Part shown: one piece after another, positions 33,945-43,625 of the stretch | How positions within the stretch are numbered: the stretch's first letter is position 1 | How the letters are laid out: each line of letters starts with the position of its first letter | Assembly: GCF_900107815.1 (NCBI RefSeq) | Contig: NZ_FNRK01000013.1 | Coordinates: 20,010 to 84,009 of the forward strand | DNA: 64,000 nt | Origin: Eubacterium aggregans | Lineage (GTDB): Bacteria > Bacillota > Clostridia > Eubacteriales > Eubacteriaceae | Reading direction: 5' to 3' | Notes under the pieces: model-generated | Told to the model about the DNA's origin: nothing | Databases searched by the model: none | The model's input: only the letters and a program-made list of their open reading frames with translations | Position numbers and translations under genes: made by a program

Positions 33945-35216
33945 ATGTTTAAGGACTTAAATAAAGAAAGCGTCATCGACTATATCAAAACCCAAACCAC
34001 CCTCTTTCCGGAACAGGCGGAATTAAAGGTGTATGAAATTGGTGAGGGGGAAGAGGACGGCGACGGCTTCATTAATTTTTTATATCGGGTGTGGCAAACC
34101 GGGGGACGTTCGGTCATCGTTAAGCAGGCAAAGACCTACTATAAAGCTTTTGGTGAGGGGGAAGGTCCCTTTGTGCCGGACCGCAATGCCCTGGAGGCAG
34201 ATATTCTGCGGCTAAAATATGCCATTACACCAGAGTACATCCCCCAGATTTATCATATCGATCTGGTGAACCATATCTATATTTGTGAGGATTGTGGACA
34301 TCTGAATATTCTGCGCTTTGAACTGATGAAGGGGAAATCCTTTCCGGGATTGGCAGAGCACATTGGGGCTTTCATCGCCCGGAATAATTTCTATACATCA
34401 GAGGTTTATCTGGACCCCCAGACCCATAAGGAGTTGGAGGCCAAATTCATCAATCCCCATATGCGCAAGATTTTTGAAACAGGCTTATTTTTAAAGGACG
34501 AAAGTGCCTTTGAGAACCGGGACCCTCATCACAATCCCGATGCTGACCCCATTCGCCTGGCCATGGGAGATGCACCCTGGGAAAGCATGGCCTTTCGTAC
34601 GGAGATGCTGAAACTCCGCCATATCCATATGAAGAAAAGTGAGTGTCTGGTCCACGGCGATCTCCATACCTCCAATATTATGGTAGGCGGAGATGAGATG
34701 AAGGTTATCGATATGGAATACACCTATATGGGGCCATTATCTGCGGATATGGGCTATCTCATGGGGAGTGTATTGTATGAATATATCCGCTGGTTCTATA
34801 TGCCGGATCGGCCCGCAGCCCAGTGCGAGGCCATGCGGGAATATGTCCTTGATCTGATGCGGGGAATTCTCAATAGCTATATTGAGGTGTATAGGGCCTG
34901 CTGGGATGCCGATGCCCGGGTGACCTACAAAGGCTACGATGATTATCGGGAATTTGTCCTGGCTAATTGGTTCCACGAAATGGTTGGCTTTACGGGCTGT
35001 CAGGTTATCAGCCGTGTGGGAGGACTGGTGCCCTTGCCTGATTTTGATACCATTGCGGACAAACAGGATCAGTATGAAGCCTGTCGCATTGCCCTGATTT
35101 TGGCCAATTATTTTATTATGAATCGGGAAGAAGTGGCCGATATCGATGATTTTATGGCGCGTATCGTTAAAATGACCAAGCAGTCCCGGGCAGTCTTCCA
35201 GGCTGCACGACCTTAA
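33945..35216 (+). CDS. mtnK: S-methyl-5-thioribose kinase
   Basis: The protein of about 423 residues matches MtnK. It has FINFLYRVW in the N-lobe, VIVKQAK, and the kinase catalytic loop CLVHGDLHTSNIMV followed by VIDMEYTYMGP as the metal-binding segment. It phosphorylates 5-methylthioribose in methionine salvage. The ATG at 33945 is favoured by GAGAGGTG spacing, and an ATG one codon upstream is possible. No other mtn gene is adjacent. Confidence 0.92.
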   Translation: MFKDLNKESVIDYIKTQTTLFPEQAELKVYEIGEGEEDGDGFINFLYRVWQTGGRSVIVKQAKTYYKAFGEGEGPFVPDRNALEADILRLKYAITPEYIPQIYHIDLVNHIYICEDCGHLNILRFELMKGKSFPGLAEHIGAFIARNNFYTSEVYLDPQTHKELEAKFINPHMRKIFETGLFLKDESAFENRDPHHNPDADPIRLAMGDAPWESMAFRTEMLKLRHIHMKKSECLVHGDLHTSNIMVGGDEMKVIDMEYTYMGPLSADMGYLMGSVLYEYIRWFYMPDRPAAQCEAMREYVLDLMRGILNSYIEVYRACWDADARVTYKGYDDYREFVLANWFHEMVGFTGCQVISRVGGLVPLPDFDTIADKQDQYEACRIALILANYFIMNREEVADIDDFMARIVKMTKQSRAVFQAARP

Positions 35217-35318
35217 TTGGAGTACAGAGGATGGGAATCGGTGGATTCCCTTTTTTGTGCAAGAAGATAGGCATTTGAAGCAGACTGGGAGGCATCGCGG
35301 TTGCGGGAGGAGGAACGG

Positions 35319-35957
35319 ATGATGATCGAAATGGAGGGTGTGGGATTTAGAGGAATCGTTGAGTACCCCCTGATTCAAATTCCAAAGGGAAGGGCAACCT
35401 TTATCCTGGGGAAAAGCGGCAGCGGGAAGAGTACGCTGCTGCGTCTCATCAATGGAACGGCCCAGCCAACCAAGGGGGTCATCCGCCTGGAGGGGGCGGA
35501 CATCGCCCAGATGGATGGGGTGGCGCTGCGTCGCCGGGTACTGCTGGTGGATCAGACGCCCTATCTCTTTGGGGGAAGCATTGCAGAAAATGTGGCAACG
35601 TATTACAGTTATCGTGGCTTGCAGCCACCATCGCCGGAGGCTATGGTGAGGTACTTGGCCCTGTGTCAGGCACCCTACACCCTGGATTGGAATACGGAGC
35701 CTCTGTCCGGGGGCGAACGGCATCGGGTGTTCCTGGCCATTTTTCTGTCCTTTGAGCCGGAGGTTTTGATGCTGGATGAACCCACTGCGGCCTTGGATGA
35801 AGAGACCGCCATGGCTTTGATGGATGCCATTACCACCGATTGCCGGAAACGGGGGACGACCCTTTTGGTGGTCAGCCATAACCGTAAAGTGGCGGAGGCC
35901 TACGCTGATGGGTGCATTACCCTGGGGGACAAGTCGGAGGGACACCATGGCAAATAG
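35319..35957 (+). CDS. ABC transporter ATP-binding protein, FetA/YbbL-like
   Basis: This 212-residue ATPase has Walker A ILGKSGSGKST, the signature LSGGERHRV, Walker B VLMLDEPTAALD and the H-loop VVSHN. Together with the next gene it forms a FetAB-type pair, which in E. coli exports iron. GGGAGGAGG precedes the ATG at 35319; an upstream in-frame TTG (35301) is less likely. The metal is inferred from family only. Confidence 0.88.
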   Translation: MMIEMEGVGFRGIVEYPLIQIPKGRATFILGKSGSGKSTLLRLINGTAQPTKGVIRLEGADIAQMDGVALRRRVLLVDQTPYLFGGSIAENVATYYSYRGLQPPSPEAMVRYLALCQAPYTLDWNTEPLSGGERHRVFLAIFLSFEPEVLMLDEPTAALDEETAMALMDAITTDCRKRGTTLLVVSHNRKVAEAYADGCITLGDKSEGHHGK

Positions 35958-36741
35958 TGGCATCGTTCAGATTAATATCCTCCAATTTTTGCTGATTTAC
36001 CTGCTGCTCCTTGTTGTCCTGGCGGTTATGAAGGGCAGTCACATCGACCAGACGAAGCTGCTTTTAATTGGGAGTATGCGAATGACGGTCCAGCTGGTGC
36101 TGGCGGGGCTGATTCTAACCTATGTGCTTAAAAATCCCCATCCACTGTTTACCGTGGCTTATATTCTGGCCATGATTCTTTTTGCAACCCTACGGGTTTA
36201 TAAAAAATGCCCCGTTCTCAACCGGGCGTTTAAGGGGATTATTCTATTGTCCATGGCGGTATCGGGAATTTCGGTTCTGGCCTTTTTTCTCTGTGGAGTG
36301 ATTGGAGAGAATTTCTTTAATCCCCAATATGCCATTCCCATCTCAGGCATGATTTTTGGCAATGCCATGACGGGGATGAATTTAGGGCTCAAGGCCTTTT
36401 TTGATGGCCTGGAGGATAATGCGCTGAGAATCCGTGTCTTAACCAATCTAGGGGTTGCCCCGAAAAAAATATTGATGCCCTTTGTGAATAATGCCTTGGA
36501 AACGGCCCTGCTGCCAACCCTGAATAATATGGTGGGGATGGGGATTATCTCTCTGCCTGGAATGATGACGGGCCAAATTCTTTCCGGAACTTTACCCACC
36601 ACGGCCATCCTCTATCAGATTGCGGTGATCATTGCCATTTGTACCGTGGTATGTTTGTCGGTATTTGGGGCATTGTATTGGGGGAGTCGGACGTTGTGGG
36701 ATGATAAGGGGTGCATCTCGGTAAAGTCTAAGGATTGCTGA
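35947..36741 (+). CDS. FetB/YbbM-family ABC permease
   Basis: This 264-residue membrane protein of the UPF0014/FetB family has about seven membrane helices, a conserved SMRMTVQLVLAG segment and MTGMNLGLKAFFDGLEDN in the cytoplasmic loop, then a GIISLPGMMTGQILSG motif. It overlaps the ATPase gene by 11 bases, with CGGAGGGAC before the ATG. The pair likely exports a metal ion from the cytoplasm. Confidence 0.9.
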   Translation: MANSGIVQINILQFLLIYLLLLVVLAVMKGSHIDQTKLLLIGSMRMTVQLVLAGLILTYVLKNPHPLFTVAYILAMILFATLRVYKKCPVLNRAFKGIILLSMAVSGISVLAFFLCGVIGENFFNPQYAIPISGMIFGNAMTGMNLGLKAFFDGLEDNALRIRVLTNLGVAPKKILMPFVNNALETALLPTLNNMVGMGIISLPGMMTGQILSGTLPTTAILYQIAVIIAICTVVCLSVFGALYWGSRTLWDDKGCISVKSKDC

Positions 36742-36776
36742 AGCATTCAGGGCATCCCTAGAGCTTCACACCAAAA

Positions 36777-36787
36777 TATGCTATAAT
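36777..36787 (+). promoter_or_regulatory. extended -10 promoter (TATGCTATAAT)
   Basis: A perfect copy of the recurrent extended -10 element, about 50 bases upstream of the TetR-family gene. Confidence 0.6.
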
Positions 36788-36837
36788 AAAGACAAGATTT
36801 CACATGGAAGGAAAGGGGTGCAGCCCCGGGTGAAGCG

Positions 36838-37392
36838 ATGTCCCAGATTACAAAGAAAGCCATGGCCACCGCTCTAAAGGAGCTTTTATCAGAGAAACCC
36901 CTGGATAAAATCACAGTGGTGGATTTGGCAGAGTGCTGCGGGGTCAACCGGAAAACCTTCTACTACCATTTTAAAGATATTTACGATCTCATCGATTGGA
37001 TCTTTCTGGGGGAAGTTCAGGAAGCCTTAGATGGCAAGCGTTCCTATGAAACCTGGCGCCAGGGGGCCCTTCAGGTGTTAAAATACGCAGCGGAAAATCG
37101 ACAGCTGGTGATTAACGCCTACCATTCCATCAATCGCGATCAGCTTATTGATTATTTGTATAAGCTGAATTATAAGCTGGTTATGGGGGTGGTTGAGGAG
37201 CAATCTGCCGGGCGAAATATTCCCCGGGAGGACCAGGAATTCGTTGCGGATTTTTACAAGTTTGCCTTTGTCGGCTTGATTCTGGACTGGATAAAAACCG
37301 GTATGCAGGCTGACCCGGAAAAAATCATTGATAAGCTGTGGATTACCATCCATGGAAATATCGCCCGGGCCTTAGATGGTTTTGAGGGGTGA
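36838..37392 (+). CDS. TetR-family transcriptional regulator
   Basis: The 184-residue protein has an N-terminal helix-turn-helix (TVVDLAECCGVNRKTFYYHFKD) like TetR/AcrR members and a C-terminal dimerisation domain of the DhaS type (YKFAFVGLILDWIKTGM). Its target is unclear: it lies downstream of the FetAB pair and upstream of hypB. A GGTGAAG precedes the ATG. Confidence 0.87.
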   Translation: MSQITKKAMATALKELLSEKPLDKITVVDLAECCGVNRKTFYYHFKDIYDLIDWIFLGEVQEALDGKRSYETWRQGALQVLKYAAENRQLVINAYHSINRDQLIDYLYKLNYKLVMGVVEEQSAGRNIPREDQEFVADFYKFAFVGLILDWIKTGMQADPEKIIDKLWITIHGNIARALDGFEG

Positions 37393-37562
37393 CACCCAAG
37401 TATTAAACGATAGCATTGAGATGCTGTCGTTTTTTTGTATACATTTACCCAGTTTAACGCATATGGGGTAAAACGTTACAGTTGGAAACCTTTGACCGTG
37501 GCAGAACCGGCCTGGGGGGTGTATTATTTCGTTAAAGAATAAACAATATCGAGGTGAGGGAT

Positions 37563-38237
37563 ATGGATGCATTTCGCGTGATCGAAGTCAAACGCAGCGT
37601 CTTTGATAACAATGACAAGCAGGCAGAGGCACTGCGACAGGATTTAAAGGATCGGGGGATCTTTTTGCTCAATCTGATGTCCTCCCCGGGGTCGGGAAAG
37701 ACCACGACCCTGGTGGGGACGGTAAAGGCTCTAAAGGGGGATTTATCCATGGGGATCATGGAGGCGGACATCGATTCTGATGTGGATGCCCGGACCATGG
37801 AGGCCCTGGGGGTCAAGGTGGTCCAGCTCCATACCGGTGGGATGTGCCATCTGGATGCAGATATGACAAAGCAGGGCTTACAGGCCCTGGAGAGTGATGG
37901 TTTGGATTTGGTGGTTCTGGAAAATGTGGGGAATTTGGTGTGTCCGGCGGAGTTTGACACCGGAGCGGTAAAGAATGTCATGATTCTCTCAGTGCCCGAG
38001 GGGGATGACAAGCCCCTGAAGTATCCCCTGATGTTTTCTGTCTGTGATGTGGTGTTGATTAATAAAATCGATGTGCTGCCCTACTTCGATTTTGATATGG
38101 AAGCCTGTGTGGCGGCCATTAGAGAACGTAATCCCAGGGCGGTTATTATCCCCGTCAGCGCAAAAACCGGGGAGGGGATGGATGTGTGGACCAATTGGTT
38201 AAGAGAGGAGTGTCAAAAATGGCAAAATCAGAATTGA
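37563..38237 (+). CDS. hypB: hydrogenase/nickel maturation GTPase HypB
   Basis: This 224-residue GTPase has the P-loop LMSSPGSGKTTTL, EADIDSDVDA, the HTGGMCHLDADM metal/switch segment and NKIDVLPY. It loads nickel into Ni-enzymes with HypA. The N-terminal CxxCGC nickel motif of E. coli HypB is absent. GAGGTGAGG precedes the ATG. No [NiFe]-hydrogenase, CO dehydrogenase or urease gene is in the window, so the client enzyme is unknown. Confidence 0.93.
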   Translation: MDAFRVIEVKRSVFDNNDKQAEALRQDLKDRGIFLLNLMSSPGSGKTTTLVGTVKALKGDLSMGIMEADIDSDVDARTMEALGVKVVQLHTGGMCHLDADMTKQGLQALESDGLDLVVLENVGNLVCPAEFDTGAVKNVMILSVPEGDDKPLKYPLMFSVCDVVLINKIDVLPYFDFDMEACVAAIRERNPRAVIIPVSAKTGEGMDVWTNWLREECQKWQNQN

Positions 38238-40945
38238 GACCGAAGATTGTCAAGCTGGCGAAGATGGTGGGTGGCGTAGCTGGTGCCATGAATAAAATCG
38301 ATGGGGATCAGCCAGAGTACTATGCTTTAGATGGAGTCGTCACCGATGAGATGGCCGATGTGGCCTTGGTTATGGGTCTTCGAAAGCCCCGGACCTTTGA
38401 ATACATTCTTAAAAAATGCAAAAGGACACCCGAGGACACCCAGAGGATTTTAGATGAGCTCACCCAGGTTGGGGTGGCTAAGGTATGGACAGATCGGAGC
38501 GATGGCAAGCCCCGGTATTTTGTGAATATCTTTGCTCCGGGGATGCTGGAGATGATGGTAAACAATCGGGAACAGCTGGCAGCCCATCCCGAAATCGGCC
38601 GGGCCTTTGAGGAGTACACCAGAAGGCGTCTGGCCCCCATGGCTGCCATGTTCCCAGAGGGGATGGCCATGATGCGCATCATTCCGGTGGAGGATGCGGT
38701 GAAGGATGATCCGGGGGTGCAGCCCTGGGAAAAGCTGTCCTACTATTTGGATAAATACGACACCTTCAGCGTGTCGGACTGCTCTTGCCGCCAGTCCCGG
38801 AAGGTGATGGGGGATGGCTGTGGCCATTTGGATAAGGATATCTGTATCCAGATGGGGACCGGAGCCGAGTACTATATTAAAACCGGCCGGGGGCGCCAGA
38901 TTTCCCGGGAGGAAGCCGAGGAAATTTTAAAATTTGCCGAGGATAACGGTTTAATGCACGAAATGCCAGCCACAGAAGAGCTGGGGGAATCCGCAGCCAT
39001 TTGTAATTGCTGCAGCTGCTCCTGCTTCTCCATGCGCCTGGCCACTTACTTTGAAACACCCGATGCCATCCGCTCCAATTATACGGCGGTGGTGGAGCCC
39101 TTAGACTGTGTAGCTTGTGGCCAATGCGTGGAAAACTGCCCCACCAATGCCTTAAAGCTGGGTCATAGCCTGTGTGCCACCAAGCCAGTGGTACCGAAGA
39201 AGCCGGCCGCCACCGCCAGGGATCATGCCTGGAGTGAAAAGAACTGGAATGTGGATTACCGCACCAATCGGGAGGATGTCGCTCCAGAAGGAACGGCACC
39301 CTGTAAAACGGCCTGTCCGGCCCATATTGCCGTTCAGGGCTATATCAAGCTGGCAGCCCAGGGGCGCTATATGGAAGCCCTGGAGCTCATTAAAAAAGAA
39401 AACCCCTTCCCGGCGGTTTGCGGCCGGATCTGTCCCCATGGCTGTGAGGATGAATGTACCCGGGGGAATATTGACGAGCCCATCGCCATCGATGAAATCA
39501 AGAAATTTATCGCAGACCAGGAGCTGGATACTGAAAAACGCTTTGTGCCGAAGAAGCGGTATCACCTGGGAAATAAAATTGCCATTATTGGTGGGGGACC
39601 GGCGGGGTTGGCCTGTGCCTATTACTTGGCCCTGGATGATTATGCGGTGACCGTCTTTGAACGGGAAGAAAAACTCGGGGGGATGTTGGCCATGGGCATT
39701 CCCGCCTTCCGTCTGGAAAAGGACGTGCTGGATGCGGAAATCGACGTACTGCGCCAGCTGGGGGTCCAGTTTAAAACCGGGGTCAATGTGGGTGAGGATA
39801 TAACCTTAGATGATTTGAGAGCCCAGGGTTATGAAGCCTTTTACCTGGCCATTGGCGCCCAGGGTGGACGGCAGCTTGGAATCGACGGGGAGGATGCCCA
39901 GGGTGTGATGACCGGGGTAGATTTCCTGCGGCAGGTGGCCCTGGGCCAGAAGCCTGAAATCAGCGGTAAGGTAGTGGTCATCGGCGGGGGCAATGTGGCC
40001 ATTGATGTGGCCCGGACGGCCACCCGGGAATCCGTGGATTCGGTCCAGCTTTTCTGTCTGGAAAGTCCGGAGGAAATGCCGGCTCTGGATGAGGAAATCC
40101 ATGAGGCCAAAGCTGATGCCGTGGCCTTTAACAATGGCTGGGGGCCAAAATCCATTCTGACCGAAGATGGGGCTGTTGTCGGCGTGGAATTCATGCGCTG
40201 TATTCAGGTCTTTGACGCCGAAGGGCACTTTGTACCCCAGTACGATGCAGCAGATACCCTTGTGGTGGATGCGGACACAGTTTTAGTATCTGTAGGTCAA
40301 TCCATCGAATGGGGGAGCCTCCTTGCGGGGAGTACCGTGGAAACGGGACGGGGGAATACTGTCCAGGCAGATGACTTCACCTATCAAACCGCCCAGCCAG
40401 ATGTCTTTGTAGGCGGAGATTGTTATACCGGACCTCAGTTCGCCATCAATGCCATTGCCGCCGGGAAGGAAGGCGCCATCTCCATCCATCGTTTTGTCCA
40501 GCCTGGTCAAAACTTGGTGTATGGGCGGGATCGCCGGGAATACCACGCCTTTGACAAGGATGGTGTGGCCATTGAAATCGGGAGCTTTGACAGCACGCCG
40601 CGTCAGCGCCCTGGGGTGGCGGAGGAAAATCGGGGGACCTTTAAGGATGATCGCCTGACCTTCACCGAGGAGCAGTTAAAGGCAGAAACCGAACGCTGCC
40701 TGGGCTGTGGTGCCGTCCAGGTGGACGACTATATGTGCGTGGGCTGCGGGATGTGTACCACCAAGTGCGCCTTTGATGCCATCCATTTGGTGCGCACCGG
40801 GGATTCCAAGCCCGATGTGTATGAAAAGCTCCCCATGAAGATTGCCGCCAATGCGGTGGTTCGGGGGAGTAAGATTGCCGGAAAATCCGTGGAAACCGGG
40901 GCAAAATTTGCAGAAGCCGCCGTTAAGCACTTCACCCGGAAATAG
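38219..40945 (+). CDS. large Fe-S flavoprotein between hypB and hypA
   Basis: The 908-residue protein has a winged-helix-like N-terminal region (about 1-130), a Cys-rich segment (VSDCSCRQSRKV, then NCCSCSCFSM), and a ferredoxin motif CVACGQCVENCPTNAL. A GltD-like module follows, with CGRICPHGCEDECTRG, FAD motif IIGGGPAGLACAYYLA and NAD(P) motif VIGGGNVAIDVARTA. The C-terminus has another ferredoxin motif (CVGCGMCTTKCAFDAI). It is built to move electrons among NAD(P)H, FAD and many Fe-S clusters. It overlaps hypB by 19 bases and ends 2 bases before hypA, implying a nickel-enzyme context. The electron partner is unknown. Confidence 0.85.
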   Translation: MAKSELRPKIVKLAKMVGGVAGAMNKIDGDQPEYYALDGVVTDEMADVALVMGLRKPRTFEYILKKCKRTPEDTQRILDELTQVGVAKVWTDRSDGKPRYFVNIFAPGMLEMMVNNREQLAAHPEIGRAFEEYTRRRLAPMAAMFPEGMAMMRIIPVEDAVKDDPGVQPWEKLSYYLDKYDTFSVSDCSCRQSRKVMGDGCGHLDKDICIQMGTGAEYYIKTGRGRQISREEAEEILKFAEDNGLMHEMPATEELGESAAICNCCSCSCFSMRLATYFETPDAIRSNYTAVVEPLDCVACGQCVENCPTNALKLGHSLCATKPVVPKKPAATARDHAWSEKNWNVDYRTNREDVAPEGTAPCKTACPAHIAVQGYIKLAAQGRYMEALELIKKENPFPAVCGRICPHGCEDECTRGNIDEPIAIDEIKKFIADQELDTEKRFVPKKRYHLGNKIAIIGGGPAGLACAYYLALDDYAVTVFEREEKLGGMLAMGIPAFRLEKDVLDAEIDVLRQLGVQFKTGVNVGEDITLDDLRAQGYEAFYLAIGAQGGRQLGIDGEDAQGVMTGVDFLRQVALGQKPEISGKVVVIGGGNVAIDVARTATRESVDSVQLFCLESPEEMPALDEEIHEAKADAVAFNNGWGPKSILTEDGAVVGVEFMRCIQVFDAEGHFVPQYDAADTLVVDADTVLVSVGQSIEWGSLLAGSTVETGRGNTVQADDFTYQTAQPDVFVGGDCYTGPQFAINAIAAGKEGAISIHRFVQPGQNLVYGRDRREYHAFDKDGVAIEIGSFDSTPRQRPGVAEENRGTFKDDRLTFTEEQLKAETERCLGCGAVQVDDYMCVGCGMCTTKCAFDAIHLVRTGDSKPDVYEKLPMKIAANAVVRGSKIAGKSVETGAKFAEAAVKHFTRK

Positions 40946-40947
40946 CC

Positions 40948-41301
40948 ATGCATGAGCTTGGAATATTAAACGCCATGATCCACACCATCGAGGACACCCT
41001 CGCCTCTGAGGAGGGTGTCGCCGGGGTGGCGGAAATCGTGGTAGAGGTGGGGGAGCTTTCGGGCATCGTCCCCCGCTATCTGGAAGAATGCTGGCCCGCC
41101 GCTCGGTATAAGACCAGCATGGAGGAAACCAATTTGATTTTGGAAATCATCCCCGGCCTGGTAGAATGCCGGGGGTGCGGCACCATCTACAATGCCGTGG
41201 CGGAGGATTTCCACTGCCCGGTTTGTGGTGAAAAGGACTCGGAGATGATTTCCGGCAATGATTTGCTCATTAAGGAAATCCGGGTGATCGACACCGAGTG
41301 A
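40948..41301 (+). CDS. hypA: hydrogenase/nickel maturation protein HypA
   Basis: This 117-residue HypA has the N-terminal nickel-binding MHELG and two zinc CxxC motifs (VECRGCGTIY and HCPVCGEKD). It delivers nickel with HypB. It follows the flavoprotein gene after 2 bases. HypC, D, E and F are absent, which argues that the pair serves a nickel enzyme other than a local [NiFe]-hydrogenase. Confidence 0.94.
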   Translation: MHELGILNAMIHTIEDTLASEEGVAGVAEIVVEVGELSGIVPRYLEECWPAARYKTSMEETNLILEIIPGLVECRGCGTIYNAVAEDFHCPVCGEKDSEMISGNDLLIKEIRVIDTE

Positions 41302-41334
41302 TTGACTGAGAAACAATAGAAAGAAGGGATTTTT

Positions 41335-42387
41335 GTGTTTGTTTTTTATGAAGGGGTGCCGGTGGCCCTCGTCATCCTGGTGTGGCTTTGCGTCTTTGGG
41401 GCACTCTTCGGTCTCAATGAAGTCACCCGCCGTTTTAAATGGGTGGGCTTTACCGCTTTTGTCATCCTCCCCATTATTTTAACCATCAGCTGGCTGACGG
41501 TGTTTAAGGATACGGCCTACATGGACTGGTTCCACTTAGCCAAGGTATACTCCTCCACAGCCGGCTGTATTGGTTTCTGGTGCATCCGGTTTATCAAGGG
41601 CTGGGATAAAAGCAAGATTGCCCTGTGCTTCCCGCCCCTTATTTTAGCCGTCAATATCTGCGAGGCCGTAGCCCGGGATTTTGAAATCGGCCATTATACG
41701 GTGCCGGTCATGGAGTTTATGAATAACCAGATCCAGTATTATATCGGCGGCCCCTGGAATGTGATGAACGGTATTGCCGGAATTTTAAACATCATTACCA
41801 TCACCGGGTGGTTCGGGATTTGTATCCGTGCCGTTACCAAGAAGGATCACAGCCGGGATATGTTGTGGCCGGATATGCTGTGGTTTTGGATTGTGGCCTA
41901 TGATTTGTGGAATTTTGCTTATACTTATAATTGCCTGCCAACCCACGCCTGGTACTGTGGCCTGGCCCTGCTGCTGGCTCCGACCCTGTGTGCCTTTACC
42001 CTGGGCAAGGGGGCTTGGCTCCAGCATCGTGCCCAAACTCTGGCCATGTGGTGTATGTTTGCCCAGACTGTACCGGCCTTCCAGGATGCCAGTGCCTTTA
42101 TGGTGCACTCCTCCTCCAGCTATGCCATTGCAAAGGGCGCCATTGCCCAAGGGATGCTGGCACCCGATGGCTACACTGCCCTGGTGGCCCCTGGAGTTTA
42201 TCAAATTGCCTCAGCTGCACCGCCCACTACAGCCCTTTTCATCATGAGCTTGTTGGCGCTGCTGGCCAATATCGCTGTCTTTGGCTATATGGTCTACAAG
42301 ATCATCAAGACCCGTCGCAATCCCTACCTTGGAGAGCTGTACACGGATCTGCCGGTTTACAAGAAGATTAAGGCCTTGGCCCAGTAA
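41335..42387 (+). CDS. DUF5692 membrane protein
   Basis: The 350-residue polytopic protein has about nine membrane helices and conserved aromatic- and His-rich loops (WFHLAKVYSSTAG and YNCLPTHAWYCG). It matches the DUF5692 family, which has no known role. The start is GTG at 41335 with AAGAAGGG upstream. It is the last gene of the hypB-flavoprotein-hypA set and may be a membrane partner of the flavoprotein; that is inference. Confidence 0.75.
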   Translation: MFVFYEGVPVALVILVWLCVFGALFGLNEVTRRFKWVGFTAFVILPIILTISWLTVFKDTAYMDWFHLAKVYSSTAGCIGFWCIRFIKGWDKSKIALCFPPLILAVNICEAVARDFEIGHYTVPVMEFMNNQIQYYIGGPWNVMNGIAGILNIITITGWFGICIRAVTKKDHSRDMLWPDMLWFWIVAYDLWNFAYTYNCLPTHAWYCGLALLLAPTLCAFTLGKGAWLQHRAQTLAMWCMFAQTVPAFQDASAFMVHSSSSYAIAKGAIAQGMLAPDGYTALVAPGVYQIASAAPPTTALFIMSLLALLANIAVFGYMVYKIIKTRRNPYLGELYTDLPVYKKIKALAQ

Positions 42388-42440
42388 ATGGGAAAGCCAA
42401 CCGGAGCCTTCTTATCGGGATTTTTAGTGGAAGAATAAAG

Positions 42441-42482
42441 AAAGAGGGACTGCACACCGTTTGGTGTGGCAGTCCCTCTTTT
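42441..42482. terminator. bidirectional terminator
   Basis: A long stem (AAAGAGGGACTGC with complementary GCAGTCCCTCTTT, plus CACACC/GGTGTG) lies between the convergent DUF5692 and aldolase genes. Confidence 0.9.
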
Positions 42483-42499
42483 CATGAATCCAATCAGCC

Positions 42500-43363
42500 T
42501 CACGCCTTGTCGACGGAGCCAAACATTTCCATTTTTTCTTTAACCAGATCGATAACAGCCTGGGTACCGGGTGCTAAAAGCTTCCGGGGGTCAAAGCCCT
42601 TACCTTCTAAGTCTTTACCGGCATCAATGTATTTCCGGGTAGCGTCAGCAAAAACTAACTGACATTCGGTGTTCACATTGATTTTAGCCACACCTAAGCC
42701 AATCGCTTCCTTCACCATGGCGTCGGGGATACCGGTACCGCCGTGGAGGACTAAGGGCATATCACCGGTCTGTTCCTGGATTTTAGCCAGGACGTCAAAG
42801 TTCAGGCCTGCCCAGTTTTTAGGATATTTCCCGTGGATATTGCCAATACCGGCAGCCAGCATGGTTACCCCTAAATCGGCAATTTCCTTACATTCCATGG
42901 GATCGGCAAATTCGCCGGCGCCAATGACGCCATCTTCTTCACCACCGATGGAGCCAACTTCGGCTTCCAGGGAAATTCCTTTTTCAGCGCACAGGGCGAT
43001 GAGTTCCTTGGTCTTTTCGATGTTTTCTTCAATAGGAAGGCTGGAGCCATCGAACATAACGGAAGAGAAGCCGGCTTCGATACAAGCCTTCGCAGCTTCG
43101 TAGGAACCGTGGTCTAAGTGCAGAGCAACCGGAACGGTAATGTTTAAACCATCAATCATAGCTTTGGTCATATCGGCCACCGTTTTAAAGCCACACATAT
43201 ATTTGCCGGCACCTTCCGATACACCGAGGATGATGGGGGAGTTCATTTCCTGGGCAGCGGTCAGGGCAGCCTTTGTCCATTCCAGGTTATTAATATTAAT
43301 TTGAGCGACACCATAATGGCCAGCCTTGGCCTTTGTCAACATTTCTTTTGCGGATACTAACAT
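42500..43363 (-). CDS. fba: class II fructose-bisphosphate aldolase
   Basis: This 287-residue zinc aldolase has HLDHGSYEAAKACIEAGF, the FSSVMFDGSSLPIEENI segment, GNIHGKYP and LHGGTGIPD phosphate/metal motifs. It most resembles glycolytic FbaA, which splits fructose 1,6-bisphosphate. TAGGAGGT precedes the ATG. It is monocistronic. A second, more divergent class II aldolase at 1355 sits in the polyol region. Confidence 0.93.
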   Translation of the reverse strand: MLVSAKEMLTKAKAGHYGVAQININNLEWTKAALTAAQEMNSPIILGVSEGAGKYMCGFKTVADMTKAMIDGLNITVPVALHLDHGSYEAAKACIEAGFSSVMFDGSSLPIEENIEKTKELIALCAEKGISLEAEVGSIGGEEDGVIGAGEFADPMECKEIADLGVTMLAAGIGNIHGKYPKNWAGLNFDVLAKIQEQTGDMPLVLHGGTGIPDAMVKEAIGLGVAKINVNTECQLVFADATRKYIDAGKDLEGKGFDPRKLLAPGTQAVIDLVKEKMEMFGSVDKA

Positions 43364-43535
43364 TGAACTGATACCTCCTAAGGTTTTTGGTAAGTAAATT
43401 ATAGCCTAAGGAGGGTAATAATTCAAGGAAATGATGTAAAAGTGACAATTAAGCTGAAATTTTTTCAATATTTCATGTAAATCCTTTTCTAATGATTGAA
43501 ATAAAAGTCGATTCAAGAGATTATTGGTCATTTCC

Positions 43536-43565
43536 TTGACAAATTAAAAAAAGAGTCGGTATGAT
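43536..43565 (+). promoter_or_regulatory. promoter of the FUSC-family gene
   Basis: TTGACA at 43536-43541 and TATGAT at 43560-43565 are separated by 18 bases, upstream of the FUSC gene. Two direct AAAGAT repeats lie between the promoter and the ribosome binding site. Confidence 0.6.
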
Positions 43566-43625
43566 ATTACCTTTAAAGATAAAGATAAAGCTAAAATATT
43601 TTGGATGATAGAAAAGGAGGTTTCA

